In this document: one piece after another, positions 37,567 through 50,998 of the stretch | How positions within the stretch are numbered: position 1 is the stretch's first letter | Layout of the letters: every line of letters begins with the position of its first letter | From: Blasia pusilla | Lineage: Eukaryota > Marchantiophyta > Marchantiopsida > Blasiales | Assembly: GCA_050084515.1 (NCBI GenBank) | Contig: CM114272.1 | Coordinates: forward strand, 54,808,001-54,872,000 | DNA length: 64,000 bases | Direction: 5' to 3' | Translations under genes and position numbers: made by a program | The notes under the pieces: model-generated | Seen by the model: only the letters and a program-made list of their open reading frames with translations | The model's database searches: none | What the model was told of the DNA's origin: nothing

Positions 37567-38832
37567 CTAAGAGGTGAAAAGCCCTGCTCCCGAACCTGCT
37601 CTATGCTGGATATCAGCCATAGTATCCAACTTCTGCTCCAACTGCTCAATCCTGGCAGCCATAGTTGACTCTGTTGTAGTGGTAGGGGTAGCCACCGTAG
37701 GCTCTCCAACCATTGGTCCACCTCTACCACCCCTACCACCTCTACCACCTCGGCCTCTCGGAGCTACTCCACCACGGCCGCAGCCTGATCTTAACTCTGG
37801 ATGAAGATCAAAGCAACACTCTTGAGGATGACCTGATCTCCCGCAATGATCACACTGAGTTGGGGCCGACCTCCAAAGTCCATCTCCCATCCTCTTGGGG
37901 ACAAAACCTCCTAACATGATCACCTCCACATGTTCAACATGACTGTCCTTGCTGCGGGGCAGCAAATGAAGGCAATGGTCTTTGCGCAAGTGTCCCTCTA
38001 GGACCTGACTGAGGTCGTGTGTACCCCCACGACTCCCACTACTACTACCACCACCACTACTATGAGACTGTGAGGTGGATTGCTGAACACGAGAAGTAAT
38101 AGTTGTATCCCTACTGAATGCGGATGTCACCACTCTCTCCTCCACCATGTTAAGCTCAATCTTCTCAGATAGAGCAAACACATGGGTCAATGTGGGTGAA
38201 TCATCACTCATAAGAGTAGCATCACATACCCTGCGGCGCAACTCTCTATCCAAGATCCCATACCAACATTGGATTGCTTGAGCCTCAGTCACACCCTGGG
38301 TAACTGAAATCAAACGTAGCATACGAGTGTATGCCTCACGAAGACTCTCACCAGTCTTTCCCTCAAATTCCTGAAGACTCCTCAACTTCTCTGTCTTCAC
38401 TTCCTGATAGTTCTTCTTCAACCTCTTGAAGAACTCTGCAATCGGGCTGAACGATGGTGGGGCATTAGTACCTCCACTAGTACCCTCACTGGTACCTCCG
38501 TGGGTACCTCCACTGGTATCCCCACTCCGGCTTGTACTTGTACCACTCAACGTCGGGTTGGCTGGCATAGTAGGAGCACTACTACCAATACCACCATGGA
38601 TGATAGACACATAGCCTAGAAACCAATATTGTCTCCACGCCTCAATATCAACAACATGGTCCTTCCTAAACTCATGGTAATCATCCATGGGTGGTCCCTC
38701 CAAGTGCTGAAACAACCCCTTCCAAGCCAAGAAGGGTGTAAACAACATGGCGTTCCGTAACATCTGCATATCACACCACGTATCAAACTCCTGCATGAAG
38801 TCCTCCAACTCAATAGTGCCCACTGCACCCAA
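37567..38832 (-). pseudogene. gag of gypsy copy 2 (421-codon open stretch)
   Basis: The frame starts near MGAVGTIELEDFMQEFDTW and holds the capsid segment FFKRLKKNYQEVKTEKLRSL, a GGT-rich linker, a CCHC knuckle (CDHCGRSGHPQECC) and an RGG-like basic tail before reaching MADIQHRAG. An N-terminal acidic piece lies in another frame at 39056-38850. Relative to copy 1 an 11 bp deletion near 37885 and a G-run change near 38025 shift the region of the first zinc knuckle, so the long open stretch includes a segment read out of its original frame. Nucleocapsid knuckles bind the element RNA. Probably not functional as such, but close. Confidence 0.8.
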
Positions 38833-39812
38833 GTATCATCGTGGGCCCTTCATGGCCCCATATATCCCGCCCATAATGGAGTTACAACACTTGATAACAA
38901 TATGGAAGACTCAGTGTTTGGAACACCCTCGTCCTCCTCTTCATCAACCGTTAGAAGTGGAAAAGGTAGTCGATACCTCAATCCACTCCATGTAAAACCA
39001 CCACTTTCCACACCACGGTCCCCAACCAGACCACCAGACAACTCTGTGATGACCAACGCCGATACTGCACCACCACCAAATTACCACCACTAAGTGACCA
39101 AGTGACATCGATGTCACTTTACTATTCTAGCTCTACTAGCTATGGGTGTAGGCAACCTAACCTGTCTTCACCACAAGAAGCCTCCCATGGTCTACTGGTC
39201 ATCACACCAGCCTCACTACCGGTAGCACACATGAGTAACACTACTCTGGAAATCAGCGCCAACCCTAACAATGGGCGCGTAAGCCAGAAGCAACGATGGA
39301 GGGGATCCAAACACAAGAATTCCAATGACAACCCTCCAATCGCAAATGGAAATCAAGGTAACACAATCCACCAAACGTGGCGCCCCCTGAATCCACAGAA
39401 TCCACCACACAATTCTAACGCAATAGCTACTCCGCCGCTGGCGGATTACCGATGACGTGCTAGTCGCACTCGCAGCACGTGAAAATATCACCTGCATGGA
39501 GAGGCTACACCGTACTATGCGCTAGAGGTTCATCAACCAAAAACCCGAGATGCATTAAACGCCTAACACATCTCCAAACAACACCAAATGAGCTACACTA
39601 GTGTGTACAGTGGCATAGTTAAGAACTCAGCAGTTAAGCGTCTTTAAGGCAGATAGCCCAAAGATGGGTGACCAGTTATGCAACAATCAACTCTCAAATC
39701 TTGCAAAAATTACCTCACGCTCAAGCAAGCAAGCTTGCTTGCTTACTCCTTGCTCCTTACTCCGCCTCTCACGCCCACTTGCCTCGAGCTACCACGAGTT
39801 GCCTCGAACAAA

Positions 39813-41500
39813 CCCACTTAATAGGTCATTTGGCTATGACATTTCCAAAAAGTTCTTCACTCATAAGCTCTTACAATCAAGATAATTCTTAAAGATCTAG
39901 TACATCTCTTTGTCATGCACTTATTGTCTTGAACTTCGGGCTTGCTTGTCACTAAAGCTTGAGTTCATCAAGTCCCACTCTCGTTACTTGTATGTACCCA
40001 AATACACTCAAAGTGGTCGTGTTTGGGGTCAGTTCTTGATCTCAAGCTTAGCAGCCCTACATGGGTCTAGATATCAACCTAACTCCGCATTCCCCATCAC
40101 ATCCAAGCCATTCAAAACCGGGGAAAAACTTCCTCAATAATCTAGGGACATGAAACGATGCTAGTGCACGTAGATGTCCCAATTTCCCAATATACCTCAA
40201 ACATATCTCTGATCAAGAATCAAAATTTATGCCATGGGTCATGGTCCAAGGTTAAGATCCACAATTGGTCTAACCAAACTAACGCACCTCGGTGTCCAAA
40301 TCCCCATGTAAACCTCACAGTCCATATCATGCGTTTTGTTCAATCCCAATAGTTCCAAGATGTGGTTCAAGCTCCAAAATTCCTTAGAGACCCTCCCTAT
40401 TTTATATAGCTCAAGATGTAATTTTCTCCCTCCTTCTAAATAATTCCTCATGGGCTCCTTGTGACCCCAACTATAATGTTGATAGTTATGGGCTTGTTTC
40501 AAGAGTTTTCTCTAATTCATTTTATGCATCTTTGGTGTGTTGGAATCAACTTATCTAATTTTGAATGCTATCTTTTTCATCTCAAACTCATCTAAGGTCT
40601 TACTACCATGACCTAAAATGGGAAGAGCCACCAAACACTCACTCACATTCAAAGCTAGTTTGTAGCCTCCTTTGAGTCTAACTCTTGTGGAACTTAAGCT
40701 CTTCTCAAGTTCCACCTTGTATTTTTTCATGCTCTTTCGAGTCACAATCATTGTTATTTGAGACACCCTTTCGAACTTATGTCTCGCTTCTACTACTCAT
40801 GCCTCACTTATGGGACTCCTACATATTTCCAACCTAGTATGAACCCACTATAGTTGGAGTAAATTTTGTTACAAGGATTGTGACACCCTTATTATGAATG
40901 TTTTTGACACATTTGAATTTGTACACTCCAACAAAACATACAATTCCTTTACCTTAACATAGAAAGACATTTGTGGAATACCTCGAGAAAAACTTATGGA
41001 TACAAATAGCAAAGAGCATATAATACACATATAATATAATTCATTCAATATCATGAAACTGTAAGGATAACTTTTCATTATTACATGATGGGTTTTTTGT
41101 GGGCGCAAAAAATGGTATTGTCTATGCCAATGTTTTGGCATAAGCGTAGATAATAAGGGAGAGCGGGGGAGCGTTCTAGAAGAAGTTCCGAGAGACCATT
41201 GGTTGGGCAATCATCGGATCCCATCACGGATGTTCTTGTTGAGTGGGACTTTACTTTGACCCCATGCCATAGGATCATTGTTAAGTGCTATATCTCCATA
41301 TTAATGGATAATTATGTGTCATGGATTGTGGCATAACAGCATGCGCTCCACATGGATGAGTGCCAATAGCAAGAGGCATGAGTAGTGGGCATGGAGAAGG
41401 CAATGGTATGCCTCTCCCAAGCACAAGGTATCAATCTACGAGCAACTCTATTTCCATTGCTACATAAGGTAGTATGAGGTGTGGAGGTGGTGGACCTAGA
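39813..41500. repeat. Dispersed repeat R2, copy b, and flanking non-coding DNA
   Basis: From about 39890 to 40760 short ordered blocks match 490-1275, including the 'gtagcctcctttgagtctaa' block near 40665. Left of gypsy copy 2, 34040-34300 shows further related blocks, so copy 2 may have inserted into an R2 family repeat. No coding sequence is seen. From 40760 to 41500 nothing is recognised. Confidence 0.4.
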
Positions 41501-43659
41501 GGTAGGGTTGGCTATGGCCAGCAAGGCAACAATGGCTCCACACATGGAGCAAAGTTGGGGGTGTGAGAAGCATCATGTCGAGCTCCTCAAATTATCCATT
41601 AATGTGAGAGGCAAAGATGTTTCTTTGCTTGATCGCATAACATGTGCGAGTAGAGTATGCCTATGTGTGATTCTTTGATGGACCAACCACCTCCATATTG
41701 TCAAGTTATCTGGAATGCCATTATGGAAAATTTCCATAATTGAGCTATGATATCTATAGAGTGCATGCAAATAATCATTAGAAGATTCAATTTGGATCGT
41801 CGTCACCATGCGACAAAAATGGCGTATGAGGCCATACGAGGGGCTCTTGAGTCAGAGGAGGAGCACAAAGCATGGATTTGGTTACAACACCAACCACCAA
41901 CTACGACCAAGCTTCATGGATATCCATCTTGCGAAGGGAGTTGCTACCTCTTGGAGACATGTAAAGAGAGCGGATGGATTGACATTAGTTTGTGAAGATG
42001 TGGTGTTTTCCTAAAAGGTCAAAGGGAACACACTCGTTTTCTCATAGAGGAGAGGAGGCATGTTGACATGCCAATGTTAGTATCTCTTACCTTTTAGTTC
42101 CTCTAGAATGTGTGAATACTTAATTCGTATTATAGAATACTTAACTGACTATGTAAGTTCCTCTCACAATTTACAAGGTATGGGAAGTTCCCAAATTCTC
42201 ATGTTGAGGATGATGTGTAGTGAGGTTGAAAGACCTAAGATGGTATATTTTCCAAGAATCTTAGCATCCATGGCGAGTTCATGAAAATTAAGTTCTCATG
42301 TAAAGTCTTCCACATTTTTCTTTCAACAAAGTTACTAGCTCCACTTTTTGTTTATGGTGCAACATGATATGTCACGTTTAGATGATATGAAGATGGAGGA
42401 GTACAACATTGATTATACATGCTACTATCAAGCGGCTTGAATCCGAACATAGGAATGGATCGGGTAGTTGGAGGAGAGGATCGTTTGGATGATGCATGAC
42501 TCCTACAATAAGGATGAGGAGGAAGAGGAGATCCACCTCACAAAGCATCTAGCCACTCTAAGGTAGAGTAGGGGGTCCTTATTAGAAAGTGCATCTAGTG
42601 GAAGCCTTAGACCTTTATGTAATAGGCATCACCACATATACATGGGATTTGACAGTAGCACTATCATGGTGTCTATTGGTAGTGTCCATTTGAAATTATT
42701 TGGGCATCAAGCCTTCTACACGTCCAACATGGCCCCATACGTGTAACGCATTACTACATTAGGTGATTTAGGTGTACTTCAATGATGTAGATAGGATTTG
42801 CAACACGAGTGTTAATTCAAAAAATTATCTATGTACAAAGACTTCCATTCTTGCATCATTCGGCTTGTGCGATTGGAATGTTGAATATATGGAACGAGAA
42901 TTTAATAAATTTCAATTATAATTTATTGTAAACTTGTTGTTAACTTTTAGATTCTTGGACTATCAAGGAACTATATGATAAGTCTTGAAGGAATTTATTA
43001 TGTTGGGGAGTAAAGGGTTATGACAGTATCTGATCCCGCTTAGATGTGTTGAGTTTGAAGGATAGCGTGAGTCCAAGACTTTGGAGATGTGAGACTGTTT
43101 GATCTAAATAGTGGCTAACGTGAATGTGCTTGTGTGTAGATCAGTAAGGAGAGTGTGACCCACTAAATATATCCTTCCATAATACATGAGACCAACGTTC
43201 AAGTGAAGTAGGCGCACCACAAAGCCCACGGGTCCCAAAGGGTCAAAAGGCTAAAAAGCACATCATAATAATGTATCAAATAAGGAAAAGTCCGAAGGGC
43301 TTATTCCTAGCCAATCCCTAGAGCATTTTAATGATGAAAAATTATATCCCTAATATATCAACCTAAATCATAAGGTACTAATCACATTAAAAAAATATAA
43401 ATTCCGTACATCAATTTTATGAGCTAGTCTAATCTCTTCCTGTCTATAACATGTAACAAACATATGTTTTTCATCCTTAATTATTCCTACTTAATGCACA
43501 ATATGCACAAGAAGCATTCTAGACTCTTTCGAGTATTTCGTTGGGTCCCATACATATTTGCGCCATATTACCAAAAAATAATTTGAAGGTAATTGGTGGG
43601 ATTGGAATCTAAGCTACACAAGATCCCCAACATTAAAGTTCACATCTCTTTTATGAACA
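41501..43659. other. Non-coding or heavily decayed DNA
   Basis: Short open frames without known motifs. Some stretches (41500-42550) have amino-acid content reminiscent of decayed retroelement gag, but no motif supports a call. Confidence 0.3.
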
Positions 43660-43858
43660 CTAGTATGATGCCCGTGCTATGCATGGGTCAGGGGAAAGAC
43701 TTCTTTGCACCCTTAGTTTAGCTGGGCCTCTTAATTAGCGCCTTTAATATAATTGCTTCTTAAATCTAACACATGTCAATAGAAGAAGAGTTATTAAAGA
43801 GCACATGTCAACACGGGCTGAAAGTTTATCTAACTCAATCTTCTCTTAATAATATAGA
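43660..43858 (-). mobile_element. Non-autonomous mini-Helitron, 199 bp
   Basis: On the minus strand it starts TCTATATTATTAAGAG at 43858 (Helitron 5' TC end of the common plant type). It ends with an imperfect hairpin CCCATGCATAGCACGGG followed by ATCATA and CTAG at 43663-43660. The host bases are A before the TC and T after the CTAG, i.e. insertion between A and T, as rolling-circle Helitrons do. It is too short to encode Rep/helicase. The ends, hairpin and target all fit, so the call is firm despite its size. Confidence 0.8.
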
Positions 43859-44949
43859 TTAGCTTATCGCTTATAGTGGCGTTAGGTGCATGGTGAGGAC
43901 ATGGAAGCATGTTTGTAGTCTTGCAACCATTTCGCTTATGAGTCTTCTATGGCTAGGGTGGAATTCTTCACTTCAGATGTCCTTGTTTCTTCAAGCCATG
44001 GTGGAATTTTGGGATTGAAACCAATCATGAAAATAAAGGGTGTATAATTTGTTTCCAAATGGACATAGTTATCTTACTCAGAACTCCGCTATTGACAGGT
44101 GACTTGCTCAACTACGTGTTTTGGAGGGATGTGTATGATCAAGGTATGAGCTTAACTTAGATGCAATATATTATGCACCACTACATACCACAATTTATCA
44201 TGGAATAGCCAAGTATCTACTACAAGGACATGATCTGCAAAGGGATTGACATGAGAGCCATTGGATGATATTGAAGTGATATTCATGATAAGTATATCAA
44301 TTGGATGGTGCATTAGGATAGATTTTTCACGATGGAATCTATAATCAAGGGAAATTTGTGTCTAAAGATCCTACCCTCTTAGAGTGAGAGCAGATTTTAG
44401 TTAATCTCATGCAATCTTTCTATGCATTTTGAACACATGTCATCTATTAAAATGAATTGATGATGGATACTCATGATTGTCATTTCTATTCCTTTGTAGT
44501 CATAATTAATCCAAAATTTAAAGGATTTGGTGCTCATTGATTGCAATGTCGCTCACTTGTTCATAGGCCATATGTTTAGGTCAAGAGATGCATGTGCTCA
44601 TAAGCTAAGATGTGAAAAGATGAATATATATCAAGAATTGTGGTTAGAGGAGGAGGCTAATACAAGTACGTGTGTCTAACCATTACCATGGGTACTCGCT
44701 TAAGGGGATAGACTAATTTTTTGTGCATAAAAATATACATATGTTATTACGCATGTTCCTTGGAGCTGACAAGCCCTCCAAGATGTGGAAATTGACTCCT
44801 TCAGGTTGGAGATAAGAAAAAATGAAAAAAATTATCTCAAATGAAAAAATTCAGTTGGAGAAATTCAGTAGGAATAACACTTTTGGATTGTGGTCAGTAC
44901 CAGTTTGAGATCTCTTAGTGCGACAAGCACTATATAAGGAATTGGGGAA

Positions 44950-46380
44950 GATGGTAAGATACTCGTAAAAAAGATCGACGAAGAGTGGGAAAAGTTGGAT
45001 TGAGGGATATGAGCACAATCAAATTATGCCTTCTAGAGGAGGTATTATATAATCTAATGAATGAGAGCTTGATACCAAAGTTGTGGTTGAAACTATAGAG
45101 CTTATACATGACAAAATTTATTGAGAAATTGATTAAACATGAAACTCCTAAACATCTTGAACAAGATACTCTACGAGTTCTTCAAAATTGATGTCAAACT
45201 AGAGGATGGAGATAAAGTCTTGATCTTATTGTCTTCATTGCCCCCTTCATTTGAGCATTTGGTCACACAATTTTGTTGTACTTAAAGGATATGTTAGGAC
45301 TTGGGGAGTTCGATGCAACCTTCTGGTTAAATAATATGAGAGCAATGCCTATTATTAACGACATACAATTAGAAGCCTATATTGCTAATGAGTGAACGAA
45401 TATCCAAAAACTCTTACAATACAATGCTATAAAAGGTTTGATGCTTTTATGACCAAGAACGACTTTACTATGAGTGAATATGACTATTGTTTGTACTTCA
45501 AGAAGTTACACAACTTCATTTCATTTCTTTATATCATCTTGGTATTCTATGTTGATGATATGTTGATTTTTGCAATAGATATTTTGACATTAATAATCTA
45601 CATGTGCAACTCAAGAAAGAGATTGATATGAAGGAGTTAGGTTATGCTCAAAGGATCCTATGTATTGACATTCATAGGAATAGGAAGAAATATGTATTAT
45701 GGATGTCTCAAATAAAATATATCAGCAAGGTAGAATCGCATTTTGGCTTGGATAATACAAATTCCATGACGATTCCATTGGTTGTTCTTTTCAAGCTCTC
45801 TACAACACGATATCATACTAAAGAAAATGAGAGGAAACACATATCTATTATCCCTTATGCAAGTTTGGTGGGAATTTTGATGCATTCAATGATATATAAA
45901 AACAAAATTGACTTCTTGTGTATCAATTGATTGATGAATGTGGTGAATTGATATGTATATAAATAGAAAATTTAGAGAAGGAGAAATAGGGGCTATGAAG
46001 TGATTTATTTGATATTCAAAGGGGATTGTGAATGTTGGTATTATTTTTTCATGGAGAACACAAGAAGAGGAAATGTGGCAAGATTTATGGATTCTTGTTT
46101 TGTTTGAGTCTTGGACAAGGTGATAATACTACATGTCATGTGTTAAGATTGGTAGGTGGTCTCATAAGCTAGAAGTCTACATTGTAGTTCATTATTGCTT
46201 TGTCCACTATATGGGCATATATATGGCAACTACAAAGGCAATTGAAGAGGCAAGATGGCTAGGCAAACTTATCAATAAGTTTGGATTGATTCAATACCAA
46301 ATTCTATTGAATTGTGATAGCTATCGCAAATCCTTGTAGAAGCATAAAATATTTAGAGTGGAGATTTTGATAGTACTAAA
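44950..46380 (+). pseudogene. Second Ty1/copia relic
   Basis: Pieces in order are a gag-like stretch near 45120-45330 (DKVLILLSSLPPSFEHL-like, with stops), then FMTKNDFTMSEYDYCLYFKK and ILVFYVDDMLIFA near 45450-45575 (YVDD of RT). MKELGYAQRILCIDIHR..LWMSQIKYISKVESHF follows near 45630-45745, then an RNase H-like end YMATTKAIEEARWLGKL near 46225. Protease, integrase and most of RT are missing. LTRs were not identified. It is unrelated in detail to the element at 1.5-19.4 kb. Confidence 0.75.
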
Positions 46381-49300
46381 GAAAGTAAGTCATATATGAC
46401 AAGTTTAACTTGGATTTTTATGCGAGACCCATGTTTGACTCCTATGATTTAAAAAATCCATATATACACTTAAGCATAGCTAATTGATCAAAGCAAACAT
46501 ATCCACCTTGATATTTTTGTTCAAATGAAAAATATCAAGGTTTTCTTTAAAACAAAAACCTTTTGATTTTTGTTCTAAAATAGATTATTCTTGTAAAATG
46601 ATTCTATCTTTAAAGTGAAAATATTCATAGTTTATGCAATGAGTCCATTACTCTCTATCATGTGGAGACTTGTTCTTGATCCTTTCATGCATATTATTCC
46701 CCTAGATTTTCCTCATCACCTCCGGTGGATCTCTATGGTTAGTCATAAAGTATAATTTGTTGGGTTTCAATTTTACTTTCTTCATGAATTATACCAAGAA
46801 AGTTAAATTGAAAGAAAAAAATAGTATATTTTTTGAATAATAAATTCTTTTTGATATATGCAATCATATTAAAAGAATGTTTGAGGGTATTTGTAAAATT
46901 TTAATCCTCGCAAGTTGGATTAAAGTGGAGCATGGAATCACTGGAGTGTTATTTAGAGGGGGGGAAATGTAAAGTGCTACTAATTAATCACACAATCTCA
47001 TGTGCTCTTAAAGGCTATAATATTTACTTCTTACTTCAACTTTGCACATGCTTATCTAATGCGGAGTTAAACTCAATTGTTTTATTGTTTCCAATCCAAA
47101 TTTTCTCTTTAGCACGTCTTTAATACTTGGTAGTCACATGCAAACGACATTTTCTTACATCTAATTCTATGAAGGAAAAAGTGAAACAGTGAAGACATTT
47201 ATATAAAATATTTGTAAGCACAAAAATAGAGGGATGGAAAGAAAAAGATGAATGGGATAGAGCAATGGAGGAAGTCCATGCGACGTATGCGTGATAAGGA
47301 TGGGATACATACAAAAATATGGACGGAAGTGTTGGATAGGAGATGAACTATTTAAGAGAAGGGGCATATAAAAATATGACAAACTAGAGGATAATTTTTA
47401 TGGATGAAAAAACTATTGGAACAATTGAATATAATTTATGATTGGTCTAAATAATACATAGTATCAATAGGGAAAATGAACAAGGAGGCAAAATTATGGA
47501 ATAAACTAATAATATGGATAATTGGAGCATGATTAAAAAGATGGATAAAAGAAATAAGAAATACACATAAAAAGCATATGGATGGACATAAAGATATACT
47601 AGACCTATGTGGACAGAGATAAGACAAAAATAGAATAAGGAATGGTATGGTTGGTATCATACATGAGACATCTTCACTATAATTGAAGGCCTATGATCAT
47701 TTAATTTTAAGAGAATTTTCTATGAAACTTCAGCCTTATCGCACAATGCAATAATGAAACTTCTCCTTACATGTTATTATTTTGAAAAAATATATGATAT
47801 TCTAAAATGGATGAGAATCTTCCAAGAGTAATGAGTGTTTTCGTTGATGCAAGAAAGCTTTTCAAACTTACCCTAAAACTTATCAATTTACTCCAATAGC
47901 ATCATGAAAAACACAAGGATGTGAGTAGATTCTACATATTTATGTGAGCAAGTAGAATCAATGAGCACTTACTTAGAATTAATTGAATTTATCTATCGTA
48001 TCCATACTGAACCCTTTACATGTGCATGGTCTTTTGAGTCAACTAAAATATTTGGAGGACTTGCTTTTAGGAAGTCGTTGAAAGTGTCTAACAGGTTTTT
48101 AATTTTTATTTTCCTATATTTTAAATTCATCCATACCCCTAATTTATAACGTAGAATGTGAATGTCGTACTAGTAACAAAACGAATGTACAGATGGAAAA
48201 AAACTCATTTAACCCATGGAAATGAAATGGATCAACAAATCATCATCTAAAAGACGTCTTCCTATCTATGTTACTAGCAAGAGTGAATTTGCAATGCAAC
48301 AAAAAAAAATTTAAAAATTATGAAGATAATCTTAATCTTTGTATTTTGATTTTGATATTTGGAAAACATTTAGAATATGAATCCCATGGCTTTAAAAAGG
48401 GATAATTGGCATACAATGGTAGTCCTTATTCTCAAGGACCACCTTTCTTGGGTATATATATATGGAATGAATAAAATAGATCACGAAGAAGTAGCAATTG
48501 TGTTGGATTACAAACTATTTAGAGTTTCTAAGAAAAAGGAAGATAACATTGTACATAAAGTAATTAAATAGCTTCCATTCTTCCACTTATATCTATATTA
48601 TTATTGGAGAATGCCCTTTCATTTTGCAACTCTTGATCCTTGACACTTCTCGCCAATGGGATCTCTTGCCTTCTTAACTAGTAGGATCGTTTGAAATTGA
48701 TTTGAAATGGTACTTGAGAATTTTGAGAGTTAATTATAGGAGGTAATATACACGTGTGCATCCCAAGGGCTTATGGTAGTTATTTCATAGATGAAATTAT
48801 TAATTCGTTTGTGATAGAAAATCCCAAGGGCTTATGGTAGTTATTTCATAGATGAAATTATTAATTCGTTTGTGAAAATCCCATGTAACTTAGTGAATCA
48901 CACTATCTAATTCTTATTAAATTTATATTTTATTTTTAAATAAAGATTAATAAAAATTCAAAAAGAACTATCCCTCTTGCCTAGAAAATCTCGAAAGTTT
49001 GTGAGAAGCATATTTTCCACTTCTTCATGTTATACTAATTTTCATTCCGGATGTATAAATATTTAGAGTGATCAACATTATGAAATTAACCAAATTCATT
49101 TAAAGAGTGTATTTTATTTTGTGAAGAAAATAAAATCTACATTTAATTTATTTTAGTTTCTTTCATGAAAAGTTCAAAACTTTCGAAAGCACATTCCATT
49201 GAATTAGTAAATGCTAATTTGTATCGTTATGAGAGAATGTCTTCTTGATTTGCAAACATCTCTATGATTGACATAAGACAATGTTTCACATATTGAGGGC

Positions 49301-49490
49301 AACAAGAAAAAAATGTGAACATATGTGCATCATTAGTAATCCCTTGAGAATTATACACTAGCAAACATTCTTCAAACACTTTCTAATTCCCTAGGCACAA
49401 ACATGAACTAGAAACTTCCTCATTCTTGATTCCGTCCATTAAGGCAAGGTTACGAGTTTTTCTCCGTCCGTGAATAATTGCAGTTCCTCA
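46381..49490. other. AT-rich intergenic DNA
   Basis: No gene supported. It contains the 61 bp tandem duplication at 48761-48882 and a short reading frame near 48377-48571 with IKDHLSWVYIYGMNK-like content that I cannot assign. Confidence 0.4.
48761..48882. repeat. 61 bp tandem duplication
   Basis: The block beginning 'tcccaagggcttatgg' at 48761 is repeated from 48822 with virtually no change, ending in 'gtttgtga'. The near-identity points to a recent duplication in otherwise old DNA, or an assembly artefact. Confidence 0.9.
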
Positions 49491-50620
49491 CACAGATGCA
49501 TTATTGTTTATGTATCAGTAATTCCGAAAGGATGAGAGAGTCCCGTCCCCAGTCCCGTCAGCGTAGGTAGTCGGCGTTGCCGGAACGATCCCGTTGCAAA
49601 AGTGCAAAGTGAGCAAACGGCGTCTTATTCGCGGAGCGTTTTCACCCGGGGTAAGTAAGCGGAGCGTAAACTCCAAGTCGCTGTAACAATCCAGACGGCG
49701 ACTGTGACGGCCAAGATTACGGCCGGTACCGAGCGGCATCGCGACCGCGCCGGGCAGCCAAGTGCCTGACGCTCGTTTGAGCCTTGAGAGGAGGATTCGA
49801 GGCCACGTACGTGGCCGGGAGCAGATGGCGATGAGGTGGCGTCCAGTCAACAAAATCTGCGGTGCTTTCCTCGCCAGAAAGTGTTGGTGGCTATTGCGAG
49901 TTTCAGGGTCCCGACCACGTGGCGCTGCCACGTGGTAAGCAGGAAAAGTTCATCAGTCGGGAATCTGTCGACGCCATACAGTGTTGAGCAATTCCTGGCG
50001 CTTCCTTCGGAACACCCCGTACAAGAGCACCCTCAAAAAACCTCGGAAAACGACTGGCTCTGCTCTTGTGCGCGTTTGTGGCAGAGAGCGCAGGGCCTCT
50101 GTACAACAGCAACCCTCTGCGAAGCGGCACTCATGTTCTTAACTACATGACCTCCCCCGCGGGCCCACCGACCGACTTCTACGGATCTTCAGGATTTTCT
50201 AGCCCCTTCCCGTCCGCCTTTCTCTTTCTCCTCCTCTTCCCTGCCGACACCTCCTAACCCCAACTAACCAGCAATTAACCGCGCGGGTCAACAGACCCAG
50301 ACACCAGTCCCCCCGTACGCGTGCGGTGAGAAAACGGGAATTTACGACCTTTTCCTTTTCGTGCCCTTTACCATTTCATAAAGCGAAAGAACCGTTTTCT
50401 TACGTAAGTACCAGTTACTTTCATATACATATATATAATAAATATAATAAAAAAGTGTACTAAAAAAACAAAAATAGCGGACCGCCCGTCACTCCGCTCC
50501 AGCGGAGTCAACAATCAACGAAGATCAGTGACCTAATAGGCGACCCAAACTGCAACCTTCGGATAAGAGAGAGAGTGCTTCGTCGGCACTTTGGCCTCCG
50601 AGAGAATGAATGGGGTGGGG
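49491..50620. other. GC-rich, CpG-rich island with paired G-boxes
   Basis: The composition contrasts with AT-rich flanks. A minus-strand frame of 138 codons (49931-49515) is Arg-rich and has no recognised domain, so it may be chance in GC-rich DNA. Two CCACGTGG boxes lie at 49915-49922 and 49928-49935, 13 bp apart. The island could be the promoter and first exon of a gene, or a gene fragment carried by a mobile element, since a Helitron 3' end lies at 50999. No function assigned. Confidence 0.4.
49915..49935. promoter_or_regulatory. Two palindromic G-boxes 13 bp apart
   Basis: CCACGTGG occurs twice (49915-49922 and 49928-49935). Start-to-start spacing is 13 bp, a little over one helical turn. 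Such paired boxes are typical of light or ABA responsive plant promoters. The gene they would serve is not identified. Confidence 0.45.
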
Positions 50621-50998
50621 TTCTAGAAATATAAAGTCTAAATGTGAATTTAATGCGACTTTGGGAGGTTCATTTTCATTGTTCTAATATTTTCCTTACA
50701 AGTTGGGGGGGATGGCGGGCAATGCCTGAGTGTTGAGCTGGCCGGAAGAATTTGAGAGTTTTCGATTCAGGTCGTCACGTACCGGCCAAAAACTGAGGGT
50801 TCAGGGAAGGTGTCCTTTGTATTCATATCTGTTTAGCCGGCTGGAATGAAGAAAACTTCGAAAATTGCCGCTTGAATTTTTAGAGACCAGAAATGTACCG
50901 GTTGTCACGAAAAAACTCCCCGGACACTGGTGGCGGGGGGTTGGGGGTCGTTCAACGAGATCTATTTTCCAGCTCTTCTAAAGGAGAAATAATAGCCA

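Larger units (their letters stand above)
34857..39812 (-). mobile_element. Gypsy methyltransferase element, copy 2: deleted internally and truncated at 5' end
   Basis: Read on the minus strand from 39812: leader with the palindrome, gag, protease, methyltransferase, then a direct jump from methyltransferase (about 35585, copy-1 equivalent about 10118) to the region before the 3' LTR (copy-1 equivalent about 13707). About 3.6 kb with the end of the methyltransferase, RT, RNase H, integrase and PHD is absent. The 3' end (A-gc-B-A', ending CGCACGACA at 34857) is intact. Similarity to copy 1 stops at about 39812 in the leader, so the 5' LTR is absent and no target duplication can be checked. Gag and methyltransferase are better kept than in copy 1. 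Confidence 0.88.

Noticed and set aside
49515-49931. 138-codon Arg-rich minus-strand frame
   Set aside because: No recognisable domain and unusual composition; retained only as part of the GC-rich island.
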